A stretch of DNA of 64,000 bases from Fuscovulum sp. (GTDB lineage Bacteria > Pseudomonadota > Alphaproteobacteria > Rhodobacterales > Rhodobacteraceae). Made by a program: the position numbers and the translations under genes. The stretch lies in contig CP136571.1 of assembly GCA_035192965.1 (NCBI GenBank), positions 3,614,501 to 3,678,500 on the forward strand, given 5' to 3'. The notes under the pieces were generated by a model. It worked only from the letters and a program-made list of their open reading frames with translations. It searched no databases and was not told the DNA's origin. The first letter of the stretch is position 1, and each line of letters begins with the position of its first letter. Shown in pieces: positions 55,174 to 63,917 of this stretch.

Positions 55174-56003
55174 CACTTGCCCCCGATCATCGCAAGCGCA
55201 GCCTCGGGCGATACCCCCTCGTGCACCACCGCCATCAGCGCCCGCGTCATCCCCCCCGGATCGGGATGCTGGATTACGTTGCGCCCATAGACGATGCCGC
55301 GCGCGCCCTGCTTCATCAACTCCGCCGTCCGCGACAAAATCTCCGCATCCGACACGCGCCCGCCCCCGCGCACCAGCACGGGCAGGCCCTGCGCAATCTC
55401 GATCACCCGGTGATATTCCGACACGTCCGAACAGGGGTCCGCCTTGATGATATCCGCCCCCAGCTCCGCCGCCTGCCGGACCAACGGCAGAATCTTGTCG
55501 ATATCGCCATCGACCATATAGCCGCCCTTGGCATTGTCCTGCATGACCAAAGGCTCCACCATCAGCGGCATCCCCATAATCTCGCATTCCCGCTTCAGGG
55601 AATTCACGTTGCGCACGCAGGCGCGGTACACCTCCGGCTGGTCGGGCAGCAGCAGCAGGTTCACCACCACGCAGGCCGCATCCAGCACCACCCCTTGCTC
55701 CACCGCCCGATCGATCACCTCGGAAAACAGCACGCGGGGCAAAGGCGTGCCGTAAACGTTCGCGATATCCGTCCGCAGCACCAGCGCAGGCTTGTCCTTC
55801 CCCGGAATGGCCTGCAACAGCCGCGCCGTTCCGGGTGGCAACTGAATGGCATCAGGCTTCGCCGCCGCAACGGCACGGATCGCCGCCCCCATATCCTCGA
55901 TCCCGCCCAGAAAGCTGCGCTCGTTGAACATGCCATGGTCAATGGCCACGTCAAAGCAATTGCCCGAAGGCGCGAAAAGGCGGTTCATCCGGGCGGCTTT
56001 CAT
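55173..56003 (-). CDS. class I aldolase (DeoC/FbaB/LsrF-like)
   Basis: TIM-barrel Schiff-base aldolase of the DhnA/FbaB group, 276 residues. It has FDVAIDHGMFNE at the N-terminus, LVVEP-like PLMVEPLVM, the lysine in GADIIKADPCSD and the phosphate-binding GLPVLVRGGGRVSD. It would cleave a phosphorylated keto-sugar. It is the first gene of a three-gene operon with dehydrogenase and kinase, preceded by a LacI-type operator. This logic resembles sulfoquinovose or erythritol-type routes, but the substrate cannot be named. Confidence 0.82.
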   Translation of the reverse strand: MKAARMNRLFAPSGNCFDVAIDHGMFNERSFLGGIEDMGAAIRAVAAAKPDAIQLPPGTARLLQAIPGKDKPALVLRTDIANVYGTPLPRVLFSEVIDRAVEQGVVLDAACVVVNLLLLPDQPEVYRACVRNVNSLKRECEIMGMPLMVEPLVMQDNAKGGYMVDGDIDKILPLVRQAAELGADIIKADPCSDVSEYHRVIEIAQGLPVLVRGGGRVSDAEILSRTAELMKQGARGIVYGRNVIQHPDPGGMTRALMAVVHEGVSPEAALAMIGGK

Positions 56004-56030
56004 CGGCGATACGGTCCTTGCTGCAAGCTA

Positions 56031-56044
56031 TGTAAACGTTTCCA
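56031..56044. promoter_or_regulatory. LacI-family operator TGTAAACGTTTCCA
   Basis: The AAACGTTT core is a perfect palindrome extended to 14 bases with one mismatched pair, the classic LacI/GalR-family operator pattern. It lies 27 bases upstream of the aldolase start on the minus strand. The LacI regulator at 51932 is the obvious candidate to bind it. Confidence 0.7.
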
Positions 56045-56143
56045 CAAGCCTAGCCGACCCCCGCCCCCCGATCAAGCCCACCCTTGCCAAAACCCCGCCG
56101 CGCCCACACTCTCACTCAAAGGCGGGCAGAGGGGACCGCAGCA

Positions 56144-56926
56144 TTGGACAGCGCCGACCTCATCCGCCTTGTGGCCTTTCTCGGCACGCTGGCCGTGATG
56201 GCGCTTTGGGAATTCGCCGCCCCTGACCGCCGTGCAGAAATCCCGCGCCTCATCCGCTGGACCAACAACCTGGCCCTTGTCGCCATCGACACGGTCCTTG
56301 TCCGCCTGCTGATCCCGATCCTGCCCGTTGCCGCCGCCAGTTGGGCCACGGCGCAGGGCTGGGGCCTTCTCTCCCCCCTGCCGCTCTGGCTCTCCATCCC
56401 CATCGCCTTCCTGCTGCTGGATCTTCTTATCTGGGGCCAGCATGTGATGATGCACCATGTCCCCGCCCTCTGGCGACTGCACCGCATGCACCATTCCGAC
56501 ACCCATCTCGATGCCACCACCGGCCTGCGCTTTCACCCGCTGGAGATCCTGCTCTCCACCCTTCTCAAGATTGCTGCCGTGGTGATCCTCGGCGCCCCCG
56601 CCCTTGCGGTGATCGCGTTTGAAATCGCACTGAACGCCACCGCCCTCTTCACCCACGCCAATATCCGCCTGCCAGACCGAGCGGATAGCCTCCTCCGCCG
56701 CTTGATCGTCACCCCCTCGCTGCACCGCATCCACCATTCGGTTCGCCCCGAAGAAACCAACAGCAATTACGGCTTCAACCTCTCGCTCTGGGATCGCCTG
56801 TTTGGCACCCTGCGCCATGCCCCGCAGGGCGACCCGCAGACCATGGCCCTTGGCATTGAATCCTTCCGGACCCGGCGCGAGGCATGGCTTGATCGCCTGC
56901 TGACACAACCTTTTCGTCGCCGCTGA
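56144..56926 (+). CDS. sterol desaturase/fatty acid hydroxylase family protein
   Basis: Membrane di-iron hydroxylase, about 260 residues. The histidine boxes are His100-x3-His104-His105 (HVMMHH), His113-x2-His116-His117 (HRMHH) and His194-x2-His197-His198 (HRIHH). Four or so membrane helices surround them. No ATG is available near the start; a TTG at 56144 lies 9 bases after AGAGGGGA and was chosen over a TTG at 56084. The substrate may be a fatty acid, hopanoid or carotenoid. It appears monocistronic. Confidence 0.82.
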   Translation: MDSADLIRLVAFLGTLAVMALWEFAAPDRRAEIPRLIRWTNNLALVAIDTVLVRLLIPILPVAAASWATAQGWGLLSPLPLWLSIPIAFLLLDLLIWGQHVMMHHVPALWRLHRMHHSDTHLDATTGLRFHPLEILLSTLLKIAAVVILGAPALAVIAFEIALNATALFTHANIRLPDRADSLLRRLIVTPSLHRIHHSVRPEETNSNYGFNLSLWDRLFGTLRHAPQGDPQTMALGIESFRTRREAWLDRLLTQPFRRR

Positions 56927-56996
56927 AACTTTTGCGCACCTCCCCCCGTTCATTGGATCACAGGCGGAACGGTTCCGCCCAAACCCGGAGGTTTCC

Positions 56997-57548
56997 ATGC
57001 TCAAGACCACGCTGCGCGGCCTTGCCCTGTCCACGCTGATCGCCCTTCCCGTCCTTGCCCAGGACAACCCGATGGTGGGCGGTGCGCCCATGTTCGCCGA
57101 CAAGAACATCGTCGAGAACGCCGTCAACTCCAAGGATCACACCACCCTCGTCGCCGCCGTTCAGGCCGCCGGTCTGGTGGAAACCCTGCAATCCCCCGGC
57201 CCGTTCACCGTCTTCGCTCCGGTCAATGACGCCTTCGCCGCGCTGCCCGCCGGCACCGTCGACACGCTGCTGATGCCGGAAAACAAGGCCATGCTGACCA
57301 AGGTGCTGACCGCCCATGTCGTCGCAGGCAAACTGTCGGGCGCCGACATCATGGCCCGCGCCAAGGCATCCAGCGATGGCTTCTTCCACATGCAGACCGT
57401 CTCGGGCGACGCACTCTCGGCACAGGTCAAAGGCCGCAACCTTTACCTGATCGACGAAAGCGGCAACGCAAGCCAGGTCACCATCGCCGACGTGAACCAG
57501 TCGAACGGCGTGATCCACGTCGTCAACGCGGTCCTCGTGCCGAAGTGA
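56997..57548 (+). CDS. fasciclin (FAS1) domain secreted protein
   Basis: The 183-residue exported protein has a signal peptide at residues 1-21 (ending LPVLAQD) and one FAS1 domain. The conserved blocks are HTTLVAAVQAAGLVETLQ, GPFTVFAPVNDAFAALPAGT, LTKVLTAHVVAGKL and NGVIHVVNAVLVP. FAS1 domains mediate adhesion or extracellular binding; the partner here is unknown. A strong terminator follows, so it is a single-gene unit. Confidence 0.93.
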   Translation: MLKTTLRGLALSTLIALPVLAQDNPMVGGAPMFADKNIVENAVNSKDHTTLVAAVQAAGLVETLQSPGPFTVFAPVNDAFAALPAGTVDTLLMPENKAMLTKVLTAHVVAGKLSGADIMARAKASSDGFFHMQTVSGDALSAQVKGRNLYLIDESGNASQVTIADVNQSNGVIHVVNAVLVPK

Positions 57549-57575
57549 TCGGCCCAAACTGATTGCTGGCTGAAA

Positions 57576-57607
57576 GGGGGGGCGGGCAACCGCCCCCCCA
57601 ATCTTTT
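57576..57607 (+). terminator. intrinsic terminator after the fasciclin gene
   Basis: GGGGGGGCGG and CCGCCCCCCC form a perfect 10-bp stem with a GCAA tetraloop, followed by AATCTTTT. Confidence 0.8.
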
Positions 57608-57679
57608 GCCCACCCTGTCATCCGCCTGTCACCCGCCCCTGCGACATCTGCAAACCGCAGACGCCAAGGAGACAGACCG

Positions 57680-58372
57680 ATGTCCTGGGAACAAACCCTT
57701 TCGCCTGGTGCCGGATGGATCAACCCGCGCCTCGGCACCCGCTTCGATGACTCCGGCCGCTTCCTGCCCGAAACCGGGAATACGGTGGTCTGTCAGGTGA
57801 TCCCCGGATCGCCAACCGAAGCCGCGCTGTCGCGCTTCCGCGCCGCCCTCGCCGATCTGCCCCATGCGCATCTTCTGGCGCTGACGCCCCCCGAAAGCTG
57901 GCACATGACCGTATTCGAAGGGGTGGTCGAGACCCGCCGCGATCCGCACCGTTGGCCCGAAGGGCTGGATGCCGATCTGTCAATTCCCGCCGTGACCGCC
58001 GCCATGGCCGCCCGGCTCGAAGGCTTCGCCCCACCGCCGCCCTTCCGCATGAAGGTGGCCGCCGCCACCCCGTTCGGCGTTACGCTGGAAGGCCTGACCC
58101 AGGCCGACGAATCCGCCGCCCGCGCCTGGCGCAACCGGCTGTCGGAAACCCTGCGCCTGCGCTCTCCGGGGCATGACGCCTACGCCTTTCACACCACCCT
58201 GGCCTATGTGAAACGCGCCCTGCCCACGGCAGCCCTGCCCGTCTGGCGCGCGACCATGCAGGATTGGACGGCCCGGCTCCAGCAAGACATCCCGCAGATG
58301 GACCTCGCCCCGCCCGCCTTCTGCACGTTTCAGGATATGTGCGCTTTTCCGCCCCTGCGGGCGCTGGCCTGA
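57680..58372 (+). CDS. DUF1868-type 2H phosphoesterase-like protein
   Basis: The 230-residue protein has two His-x-Thr motifs, His75-Met-Thr77 (SWHMTVFEGV) and His171-Thr-Thr173 (AFHTTLAYV). These are the paired catalytic signatures of the 2H phosphoesterase superfamily. The N-terminal LGTRFDDSGRFLPETGNTVV block fits DUF1868. It may act on a cyclic phosphodiester or RNA end; the substrate is unknown. The ATG at 57680 follows AAGGAGACAG. It ends 13 bases before the convergent irr gene. Confidence 0.82.
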   Translation: MSWEQTLSPGAGWINPRLGTRFDDSGRFLPETGNTVVCQVIPGSPTEAALSRFRAALADLPHAHLLALTPPESWHMTVFEGVVETRRDPHRWPEGLDADLSIPAVTAAMAARLEGFAPPPPFRMKVAAATPFGVTLEGLTQADESAARAWRNRLSETLRLRSPGHDAYAFHTTLAYVKRALPTAALPVWRATMQDWTARLQQDIPQMDLAPPAFCTFQDMCAFPPLRALA

Positions 58373-58385
58373 ACAGGCCTCGGCC

Positions 58386-58802
58386 TCAGGCCCGCTTCAG
58401 CCGGATCACCACATCCACGCGCGACACCTGCATCCCGGCGGGCGCCTCGGGCAGCCCCTCGATCCGCAGCGTATCGGCGGGCGCATCGCTCAGCGTCGCG
58501 GTGTCTTCCCAATAGAAATGCGGGTGGTCATCCATGCGCGTGTCGAAATAGCTTTTCGACCCGTCGACCACGACCTCGTTCATCAACCCCGCCTCGCAAA
58601 AGGCGCGCAGCGTGTTGTAGACAGTCGCCAGCGACACCTTCTCGCCCGACTGATCGGCCAGCGCGAACAGGCTTTCCGCCGTCACATGCCGGTCCTCGCC
58701 ATCGCCCACCAGCAAGGCCGCAAGGGCCAGCCGCTGCCGCGTCGGGCGCAAGCCCCCCCGCGACAACCACTCCGTCCCCCGATCCTGTGCCGTCAGCACC
58801 AT
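58386..58802 (-). CDS. irr: iron response regulator Irr (Fur family)
   Basis: Fur-superfamily regulator, 138 residues. The DNA-binding half reads [30 protein letters not shown] with [19 protein letters not shown]. The dimerisation half has [19 protein letters not shown] with the His-rich HPHF motif used in haem sensing by Irr. The C-terminus [12 protein letters not shown] is typical of rhodobacterial Irr. It represses or activates iron and haem genes under iron limitation. The ATG read from 58802 was chosen over longer frames. It is divergent from fabA. Confidence 0.9.
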   Translation of the reverse strand: MVLTAQDRGTEWLSRGGLRPTRQRLALAALLVGDGEDRHVTAESLFALADQSGEKVSLATVYNTLRAFCEAGLMNEVVVDGSKSYFDTRMDDHPHFYWEDTATLSDAPADTLRIEGLPEAPAGMQVSRVDVVIRLKRA

Positions 58803-59004
58803 GCGCTGTCCCTGCAATTCCTGTCTGTTCCGCTCAACATATAAGGCCTCTCCCCCCCCGAATACAAATGAAAATCGGTCGCAGCGGGTCACAGCCCGTT
58901 CAGCCCATACAGGCCCCCCGGCAGGGCCGCGTCACCCTTGCCCTTGCTTCCATGCCGATGCTACACCCGATCCCGCAACACAGGACCACACGGGAACCCA
59001 GCGC

Positions 59005-59514
59005 ATGGCCGCCTATCCGAACAGCTTCGACCGCGACGCCCTTCTCAAATGCGCGCGGGGCGAACTTTTCGGCCCCGGCAATGCCCAGCTTCCCGAACCG
59101 CCCATGCTGATGATGGACCGCATCACCGACATCTCCGAAGATGGCGGCCTGCACGGCAAAGGCCATGTGGTGGCCGAATTCGACATCACGCCCGACCTGT
59201 GGTTCTTCTCCTGCCACTTCCCCGGCAACCCGATCATGCCCGGCTGCCTCGGCCTTGATGGCCTGTGGCAACTCACCGGCTTCAACCTCGGCTGGCGCGG
59301 CTGGCAAGGCCGCGGCTACGCGCTCGGCGTGGGCGAGGTCAAACTCACCGGCATGGTCCGCCCCGACCGCAAGATGCTGACCTACAAGGTCGATTTCACC
59401 AAAGCGATCCAGACCCGCCGCCTGACCATGGGCGTAGCGGATGGCATCGTCGAGGCGGATGGCGAGGTGATCTACATCGTCAAGGACATGAAGGTCGCGC
59501 TGAGCGAAGCGTGA
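59005..59514 (+). CDS. fabA: 3-hydroxydecanoyl-ACP dehydratase/isomerase FabA
   Basis: Bifunctional hot-dog-fold enzyme, 169 residues. It dehydrates 3-hydroxydecanoyl-ACP and isomerises the trans-2 to the cis-3 double bond, starting unsaturated fatty acid synthesis. The active-site residues are His71 in [13 protein letters not shown] and Asp85 in LGLDGLWQL. The ATG at 59005 gives the usual MAAYP start. A terminator follows, so fabB is not simply in the same transcript. Confidence 0.95.
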   Translation: MAAYPNSFDRDALLKCARGELFGPGNAQLPEPPMLMMDRITDISEDGGLHGKGHVVAEFDITPDLWFFSCHFPGNPIMPGCLGLDGLWQLTGFNLGWRGWQGRGYALGVGEVKLTGMVRPDRKMLTYKVDFTKAIQTRRLTMGVADGIVEADGEVIYIVKDMKVALSEA

Positions 59515-59537
59515 GTGGAGCCTGCCAACTGTGCATA

Positions 59538-59563
59538 AAGGGCACCAATGTGGTGCCCTTTTT
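59538..59563 (+). terminator. intrinsic terminator after fabA
   Basis: AAGGGCACC and GGTGCCCTT form a 9-bp stem with an AATGT loop, followed by TTTC. The stem can extend by a further A-T pair. Confidence 0.75.
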
Positions 59564-59678
59564 CATGTGACAAGGCGCAAAGGTGACGGCCGCACCGCAG
59601 GGTGGCTGCACGTATATGTGCGGCCGCCACCCGGGCCTTCGGGGCCCGAGCGATGCCAGACCGTCCTGCCCAAACCCA

Positions 59679-60050
59679 CTACGCCCGATCCCCCACAAAC
59701 CCCTCCATCCCCAAAAACTCCGGCAACCAGCCCTCCCGCCGCACCGTCCACAACTCATATGTCGGCGCAAAGACCCCTACCTCATCCAGCGCCCCCAGAT
59801 GCACCTCCACCTCTCCGGGGCTCAACGAAAACACCGACGATCCACAAACCGGGCAGAAACACCGCCCCCGATACTCCCCCACCGTTCCCGTCACCTCCAC
59901 CGCGCCCGCCGCAAAGATGGCGCTGGCGTGAAACACCGCCCCATGATGCTTGCGGCAGTCCAGGCAATGGCACACCCCCACCCGCAACGGCGCGCCCCTT
60001 GCCACCACCCGCACCGCCCCGCACAAACACCCGCCCGTCACCCGGTCCAT
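59679..60050 (-). CDS. GFA-family zinc protein
   Basis: The 123-residue protein has the GFA (glutathione-dependent formaldehyde-activating-like) fold. Its zinc-binding cysteines are Cys8 and Cys10 (GGCLCGAV), Cys27, Cys29 and Cys32 (CHCLDCRK), and Cys66 and Cys69 (CPVCGS). The ATG read from 60050 gives a clean family start. Despite the family name, most members have unproven activity. It is on the opposite strand between fabA and fabB and so interrupts that pair. Confidence 0.85.
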   Translation of the reverse strand: MDRVTGGCLCGAVRVVARGAPLRVGVCHCLDCRKHHGAVFHASAIFAAGAVEVTGTVGEYRGRCFCPVCGSSVFSLSPGEVEVHLGALDEVGVFAPTYELWTVRREGWLPEFLGMEGFVGDRA

Positions 60051-60175
60051 CACACCCTCCCCGCCCGCCAAAAGCCCATCCTCCGCCCGCCCGTCCGCCT
60101 GCACAATCCCCATCCCCCTTGCCCCTCGCCCCCCTCTCCCTTAGAGACAACCCAAGGATAATGAACGGAGGCCGC

Positions 60176-61405
60176 ATGCGTCGCGTCGTCATCACCGGGA
60201 TCGGTATCGTCTCGCCCATCGGCAACACCGCCGCCGAGGTCGAAGCCAACCTGCGCGCCGGCAAGTCGGGGATCGTCTTCGCCCCCGAATACGCCGAGCG
60301 TGGTTTCCGCAGCCAAATTCACGGCCAGCCACAGATCGTTCTGGAAGACCACATCGACAAGCGCGACCTGCGCTTCATGGGCGACGGCGCGGCCTATAAC
60401 TTCATCGCTATGGATCAGGCGATCAAGGATTCCGGTCTCGAACCGTCCGACATCTCCAACGAACGCACCGGCATCATCGTGGGCTCCGGCGGGCCGTCGA
60501 CCAAATCCTTCTTCAAGGCGCATAACATCGTCCGCGAAACCGGCTCGCCCAAACGGATCGGCCCTTTCGGCGTGACCAAGGGCATGTCGTCCACCACCTC
60601 GGCCTGCCTTGCCACACCGTTCAAGATCAAGGGCGTGAACTATTCCATCACCTCCGCCTGCTCCACCTCCGCTCATTGCATCGGCAACGGCGCGGAACTG
60701 ATCCAGTTCGGCAAGCAGGACATCGTCTTCGCCGGCGGCGGCGAGGAACTGGACTGGACGCTGTCCTGCCTGTTTGACGCGATGGGCGCTATGTCTTCGA
60801 AATACAACGACGCCCCCGAAACCGCCTCCCGCACCTATGACGCCACCCGCGACGGCTTTGTCATCGCAGGCGGCGGCGGTGTCGTCGTGCTTGAGGAACT
60901 CAACCACGCCCTCGCCCGCGGCGCGAAAATCTACGCCGAGGTGACAGGCTACGGCGCCACCTCCGATGGCCATGACATGGTCGCCCCCTCGGGCGAAGGC
61001 GGCGAACGCTCCATGCGCGTGGCGCTGTCCACCCTGCCGCAGGGCCGCAAGATCGACTACATCAACTCCCACGGCACCAGCACCCCCGTAGGCGACGTGA
61101 CCGAGATGGAAGCGATCCGCCGCGTCTTCGGCCGTGGCACCACGCCCCCCGTCGCCTCGACCAAATCCCTGACGGGCCACAGCCTCGGCGCAACCGGCGT
61201 GCATGAGGCGATCTATTCGCTTCTGATGATGAACGGCGATTTCATCGCCGCTTCGGCCAATGTCACCACACTCGACCCGGCCCTCGACCCGGCCGAGATC
61301 GTGACAACCCTGCGCGAAGGCGTGAAGCTTGACTCGGTCCTGTCCAACAGCTTCGGCTTCGGCGGCACCAACGCCACCCTCGTGATGAGCAAATACCTCG
61401 GCTGA
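60176..61405 (+). CDS. fabB: beta-ketoacyl-ACP synthase I FabB
   Basis: Condensing enzyme that elongates unsaturated acyl-ACP intermediates, 409 residues. The Cys-His-His triad is Cys162 ([10 protein letters not shown]), His299 ([11 protein letters not shown]) and His335 ([10 protein letters not shown]). The C-terminal [14 protein letters not shown] loop is also present. The ATG at 60176 follows ACGGAGG; an ATG at 60161 would add five residues. fabI starts 30 bases downstream. Confidence 0.95.
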   Translation: MRRVVITGIGIVSPIGNTAAEVEANLRAGKSGIVFAPEYAERGFRSQIHGQPQIVLEDHIDKRDLRFMGDGAAYNFIAMDQAIKDSGLEPSDISNERTGIIVGSGGPSTKSFFKAHNIVRETGSPKRIGPFGVTKGMSSTTSACLATPFKIKGVNYSITSACSTSAHCIGNGAELIQFGKQDIVFAGGGEELDWTLSCLFDAMGAMSSKYNDAPETASRTYDATRDGFVIAGGGGVVVLEELNHALARGAKIYAEVTGYGATSDGHDMVAPSGEGGERSMRVALSTLPQGRKIDYINSHGTSTPVGDVTEMEAIRRVFGRGTTPPVASTKSLTGHSLGATGVHEAIYSLLMMNGDFIAASANVTTLDPALDPAEIVTTLREGVKLDSVLSNSFGFGGTNATLVMSKYLG

Positions 61406-61435
61406 CAAAAGCCACCGAAAAAAGGGGACAGGGAC

Positions 61436-62245
61436 ATGGCCGATCTGATGAAGGGCAAGCGCGGGCTTGTCATGGGCGTGGCAAACGAACGCTCCATCGC
61501 CTGGGGCATCGCCTCGGCCATGGCCGCTGAGGGGGCAGATCTTGCCTTCTCCTATCAGGGTGAGGCCTTCGGCAAACGCGTGGCTCCCCTCGCCGCCTCG
61601 GTCGGGTCGGATTTCCTGGTCGATGTCGATGTCAGCAATGACGAAAGCCTCGATGCCTGCTTCGCCGCGTTGCAGGCACGTTGGGGCAAGATGGATTTCC
61701 TCGTCCACGCCATCGCCTTTTCCGACAAGAACGAACTGACCGGCCGCTTCAGCAACACCACGCGCGCCAACTTCACCAACTCGCTCGCCATCTCCTGTTA
61801 CAGCTTCATCGACGTGTCCCGCCGCGCGTCGGAAATGATGCCCGATGGCGGCACGCTGATCACCCTCACCTATGGCGGATCGAACCGCGTTACGCCCAAT
61901 TACAACGTGATGGGCGTGGCAAAGGCCGCGCTGGAATCCTCCGTCCGCTACCTCGCCAATGACCTTGGCCCGCAGGGCATCCGTGTCAACGCTGTATCGC
62001 CGGGCCCCATGAAGACACTGGCAGGCGCAGCCATCGGCGGCGCGCGGGCAACCTACCGCCATACCGAGGCGAACGCCCCCCTCCGCTCCAACGCCACGCT
62101 CGAAGCCGTGGGCGGAACCGCCGTCTGGCTCGCCTCCGACTACGGCTGCTTCACGACGGGCGAAGTGGTGCATGTGGATGGCGGCTACCACGTCCTTGGT
62201 ATGCCGCAGCAGGAAAACCTCAGCAGCGCGGCCGACAAGGGCTAA
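61436..62245 (+). CDS. fabI: enoyl-ACP reductase FabI
   Basis: NADH-dependent enoyl-ACP reductase of the SDR superfamily, 269 residues, completing each elongation cycle and the target of triclosan-type inhibitors. It has GVANERSIAWGIASAMA at the N-terminus. The catalytic Tyr146, Tyr156 and Lys163 lie in LTYGGSNRVTPNYNVMGVAK. It is co-directional with fabB across 30 bases, so the two are probably one operon. Confidence 0.95.
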   Translation: MADLMKGKRGLVMGVANERSIAWGIASAMAAEGADLAFSYQGEAFGKRVAPLAASVGSDFLVDVDVSNDESLDACFAALQARWGKMDFLVHAIAFSDKNELTGRFSNTTRANFTNSLAISCYSFIDVSRRASEMMPDGGTLITLTYGGSNRVTPNYNVMGVAKAALESSVRYLANDLGPQGIRVNAVSPGPMKTLAGAAIGGARATYRHTEANAPLRSNATLEAVGGTAVWLASDYGCFTTGEVVHVDGGYHVLGMPQQENLSSAADKG

Positions 62246-62326
62246 CCTGTCGCCCCGCCCATACCTTCGTCACTCTCCGTGCTTTTGTCGCGGCAGAGCC
62301 AGACAAATCCCTCCCACCACTGCGGT

Positions 62327-62342
62327 AAATCCTGCCGGATTT
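62327..62342 (+). other. short stem-loop AAATCC-TGCC-GGATTT
   Basis: A perfect 6-bp stem with a 4-base loop in the 144-bp gap between fabI and the protease gene, 47 bases before the protease ATG. There is no T-tract. It may be a weak terminator or a leader element. Confidence 0.3.
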
Positions 62343-62389
62343 CTGACGTTCCATGAACCGCGTCAGTCTGCCAACCGGAGCGAGATACC

Positions 62390-63292
62390 ATGAAATTTCC
62401 CAAAGCCTTCCCCAGATCGTTCAGCGTGAAAGTCGCCGCCCTCGCCTTGGCGCTGTCGGCCCCCATCGCCGCCGCCGCGCAAGAGCTGCGCCCGTGGATG
62501 AACTCGGAAATCGGTCAGGCATGGAGCCTCGGCTTCCGCGGGCAAGGCACCTCCATCACGGTCATTGATGATTTCCGCAGCGGCTCGACCTATGCCGGAA
62601 ACCTGCGCGGCGTCACCGAACGGCGACGCCACGGAGAATGGACCGCGCTCGAAGCGGGGATGATCGCACCCTCGGCCAAGGTCTATACGCATGATTTCGG
62701 GAATGCGGCTGCGGTGAAACTGCAACGTGGCCTCAACACGCTGAACCTGTCCTATGGCATGATGGCACCCAACGGCTATACCAGCATCCGCTGGAGCCAG
62801 CGCGAAACCTCCATCATCTCCTATGCGCGCGACGGCAAGGCCGTCGTGGTCAAAGCAGCGGGCAATGACGCCGTGGCCGTCGGCGCGGCAAACGCGTCGG
62901 GGCTGGTCGATTACCTGAACCGCGACCTGACCGGCAGGCAATCCGCCATTTTCGTCGGTGCGCTCAACACCCATGGCACAGTTGCAAACAAGGCGACCAT
63001 GGCCGGATACTCGAACTTCGCCGGCAGCAACGCGACGGTGCAGAGGCAGTTCCTTGTTGTTGGCGTGACAGGCAACATGACGAATCTCTACGGCACATCC
63101 TTCGCCGCGCCGATCGTGTCGGGCTACGCCTCGGTTCTGGGCAGCAAATTCACACGGGCCACCCCGACGCAGATCACCAATCAACTGCTGAACACCGCCC
63201 GGACAGACACGATCGCCGGATATGCCGCCAATATCCATGGCCGTGGCGAAGCCAGCATCAGCCGCGCGCTGGCACCCGTCGCCATCAAGTGA
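62390..63292 (+). CDS. secreted subtilisin-like (S8) serine protease
   Basis: The 300-residue exported protein has a signal peptide at residues 1-30 (ending PIAAAAQE). It keeps an S8 arrangement: Asp60/61 in ITVIDDF, His81 in RRRHGEWTA, oxyanion Asn159 in KAAGNDAV and Ser237 in YGTSFAAPIVSGY. It is smaller than typical subtilases, with no obvious propeptide or C-terminal domain, so it is close to a minimal catalytic core. It ends 1 base before a convergent gene for a probable outer-membrane protein. The substrate is unknown. Confidence 0.82.
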   Translation: MKFPKAFPRSFSVKVAALALALSAPIAAAAQELRPWMNSEIGQAWSLGFRGQGTSITVIDDFRSGSTYAGNLRGVTERRRHGEWTALEAGMIAPSAKVYTHDFGNAAAVKLQRGLNTLNLSYGMMAPNGYTSIRWSQRETSIISYARDGKAVVVKAAGNDAVAVGAANASGLVDYLNRDLTGRQSAIFVGALNTHGTVANKATMAGYSNFAGSNATVQRQFLVVGVTGNMTNLYGTSFAAPIVSGYASVLGSKFTRATPTQITNQLLNTARTDTIAGYAANIHGRGEASISRALAPVAIK

Positions 63293-63293
63293 G

Positions 63294-63917
63294 TCAAAAG
63301 ACAAAGGTAAAGCCGATGCTGACACGGGCGTCGGCTTTACCCCGGATGGTCACAAGATAATCCAAGGTCTCCTCAGGCGGCATCAGGTCCGCCGCAAGCC
63401 TGCAATTCACCGTCTGCACGCCGCCGATGGCGCCATAATCCGCCTCACAGGTCTTTTCGCGCATCTGGCCAAAGAACGGATAGGTGGTCTTGACCGAAAC
63501 CACTGCATTCTCAAACGGCACGAATTGATAAAAGAACCCAAGCTGCAACGCAGGTTCGATCCGGTATTTCTCACCGCGCTCTCCGGAACTGACACCCCAG
63601 ATAAACGCAAAGTCCGACGACACCTGTTTCAAAAGCAACACCGTGACATCGGGAAAACCCGGGCTGTACCAGTCTCGAAAATCAACGAAGGAACCGTCCG
63701 ACAACTCATATCCGCCCTTGGCCAGACCACTGACCACGTCTGACCGATGCGATCCCTGATAGACATCCAGAAGAAAGGTATTGTGCCAGAACTCGCCCGA
63801 ATGGGCCGAGCCGCCCACCATGATCGGCAGGCAAATGCCAAGGCAGGCGGTGACGCGCAACGTCCCGATCCGCCGCCGCCTCTTTTCCCCGCCCCTTTCC
63901 ATGCGCTGTCCGTCCAT
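63294..63917 (-). CDS. probable outer-membrane beta-barrel protein, unknown function
   Basis: The protein of about 207 residues has a basic N-terminus (GGEKRRRRIG) and a signal-like segment (TACLGICLPIMVGGSAHS). Alternating hydrophobic strands follow, and it ends in VSIGFTFVF with the terminal Phe that outer-membrane barrel assembly recognises. Two Cys in KTCEADYG and TVNCRL may pair. The start is uncertain: ATGs read from 63917 and 63902 and a GTG read from 63968 are all in frame. I do not recognise the family. Its gene meets the protease gene tail to tail. Confidence 0.6.
   Translation of the reverse strand: MDGQRMERGGEKRRRRIGTLRVTACLGICLPIMVGGSAHSGEFWHNTFLLDVYQGSHRSDVVSGLAKGGYELSDGSFVDFRDWYSPGFPDVTVLLLKQVSSDFAFIWGVSSGERGEKYRIEPALQLGFFYQFVPFENAVVSVKTTYPFFGQMREKTCEADYGAIGGVQTVNCRLAADLMPPEETLDYLVTIRGKADARVSIGFTFVF

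Noticed and set aside
59531..60175. An N-terminal extension of FabB
   Set aside because: The extension is Pro/Arg-rich, overlaps the GFA gene on the other strand, and FabB has its normal start at 60176 with a ribosome-binding site.
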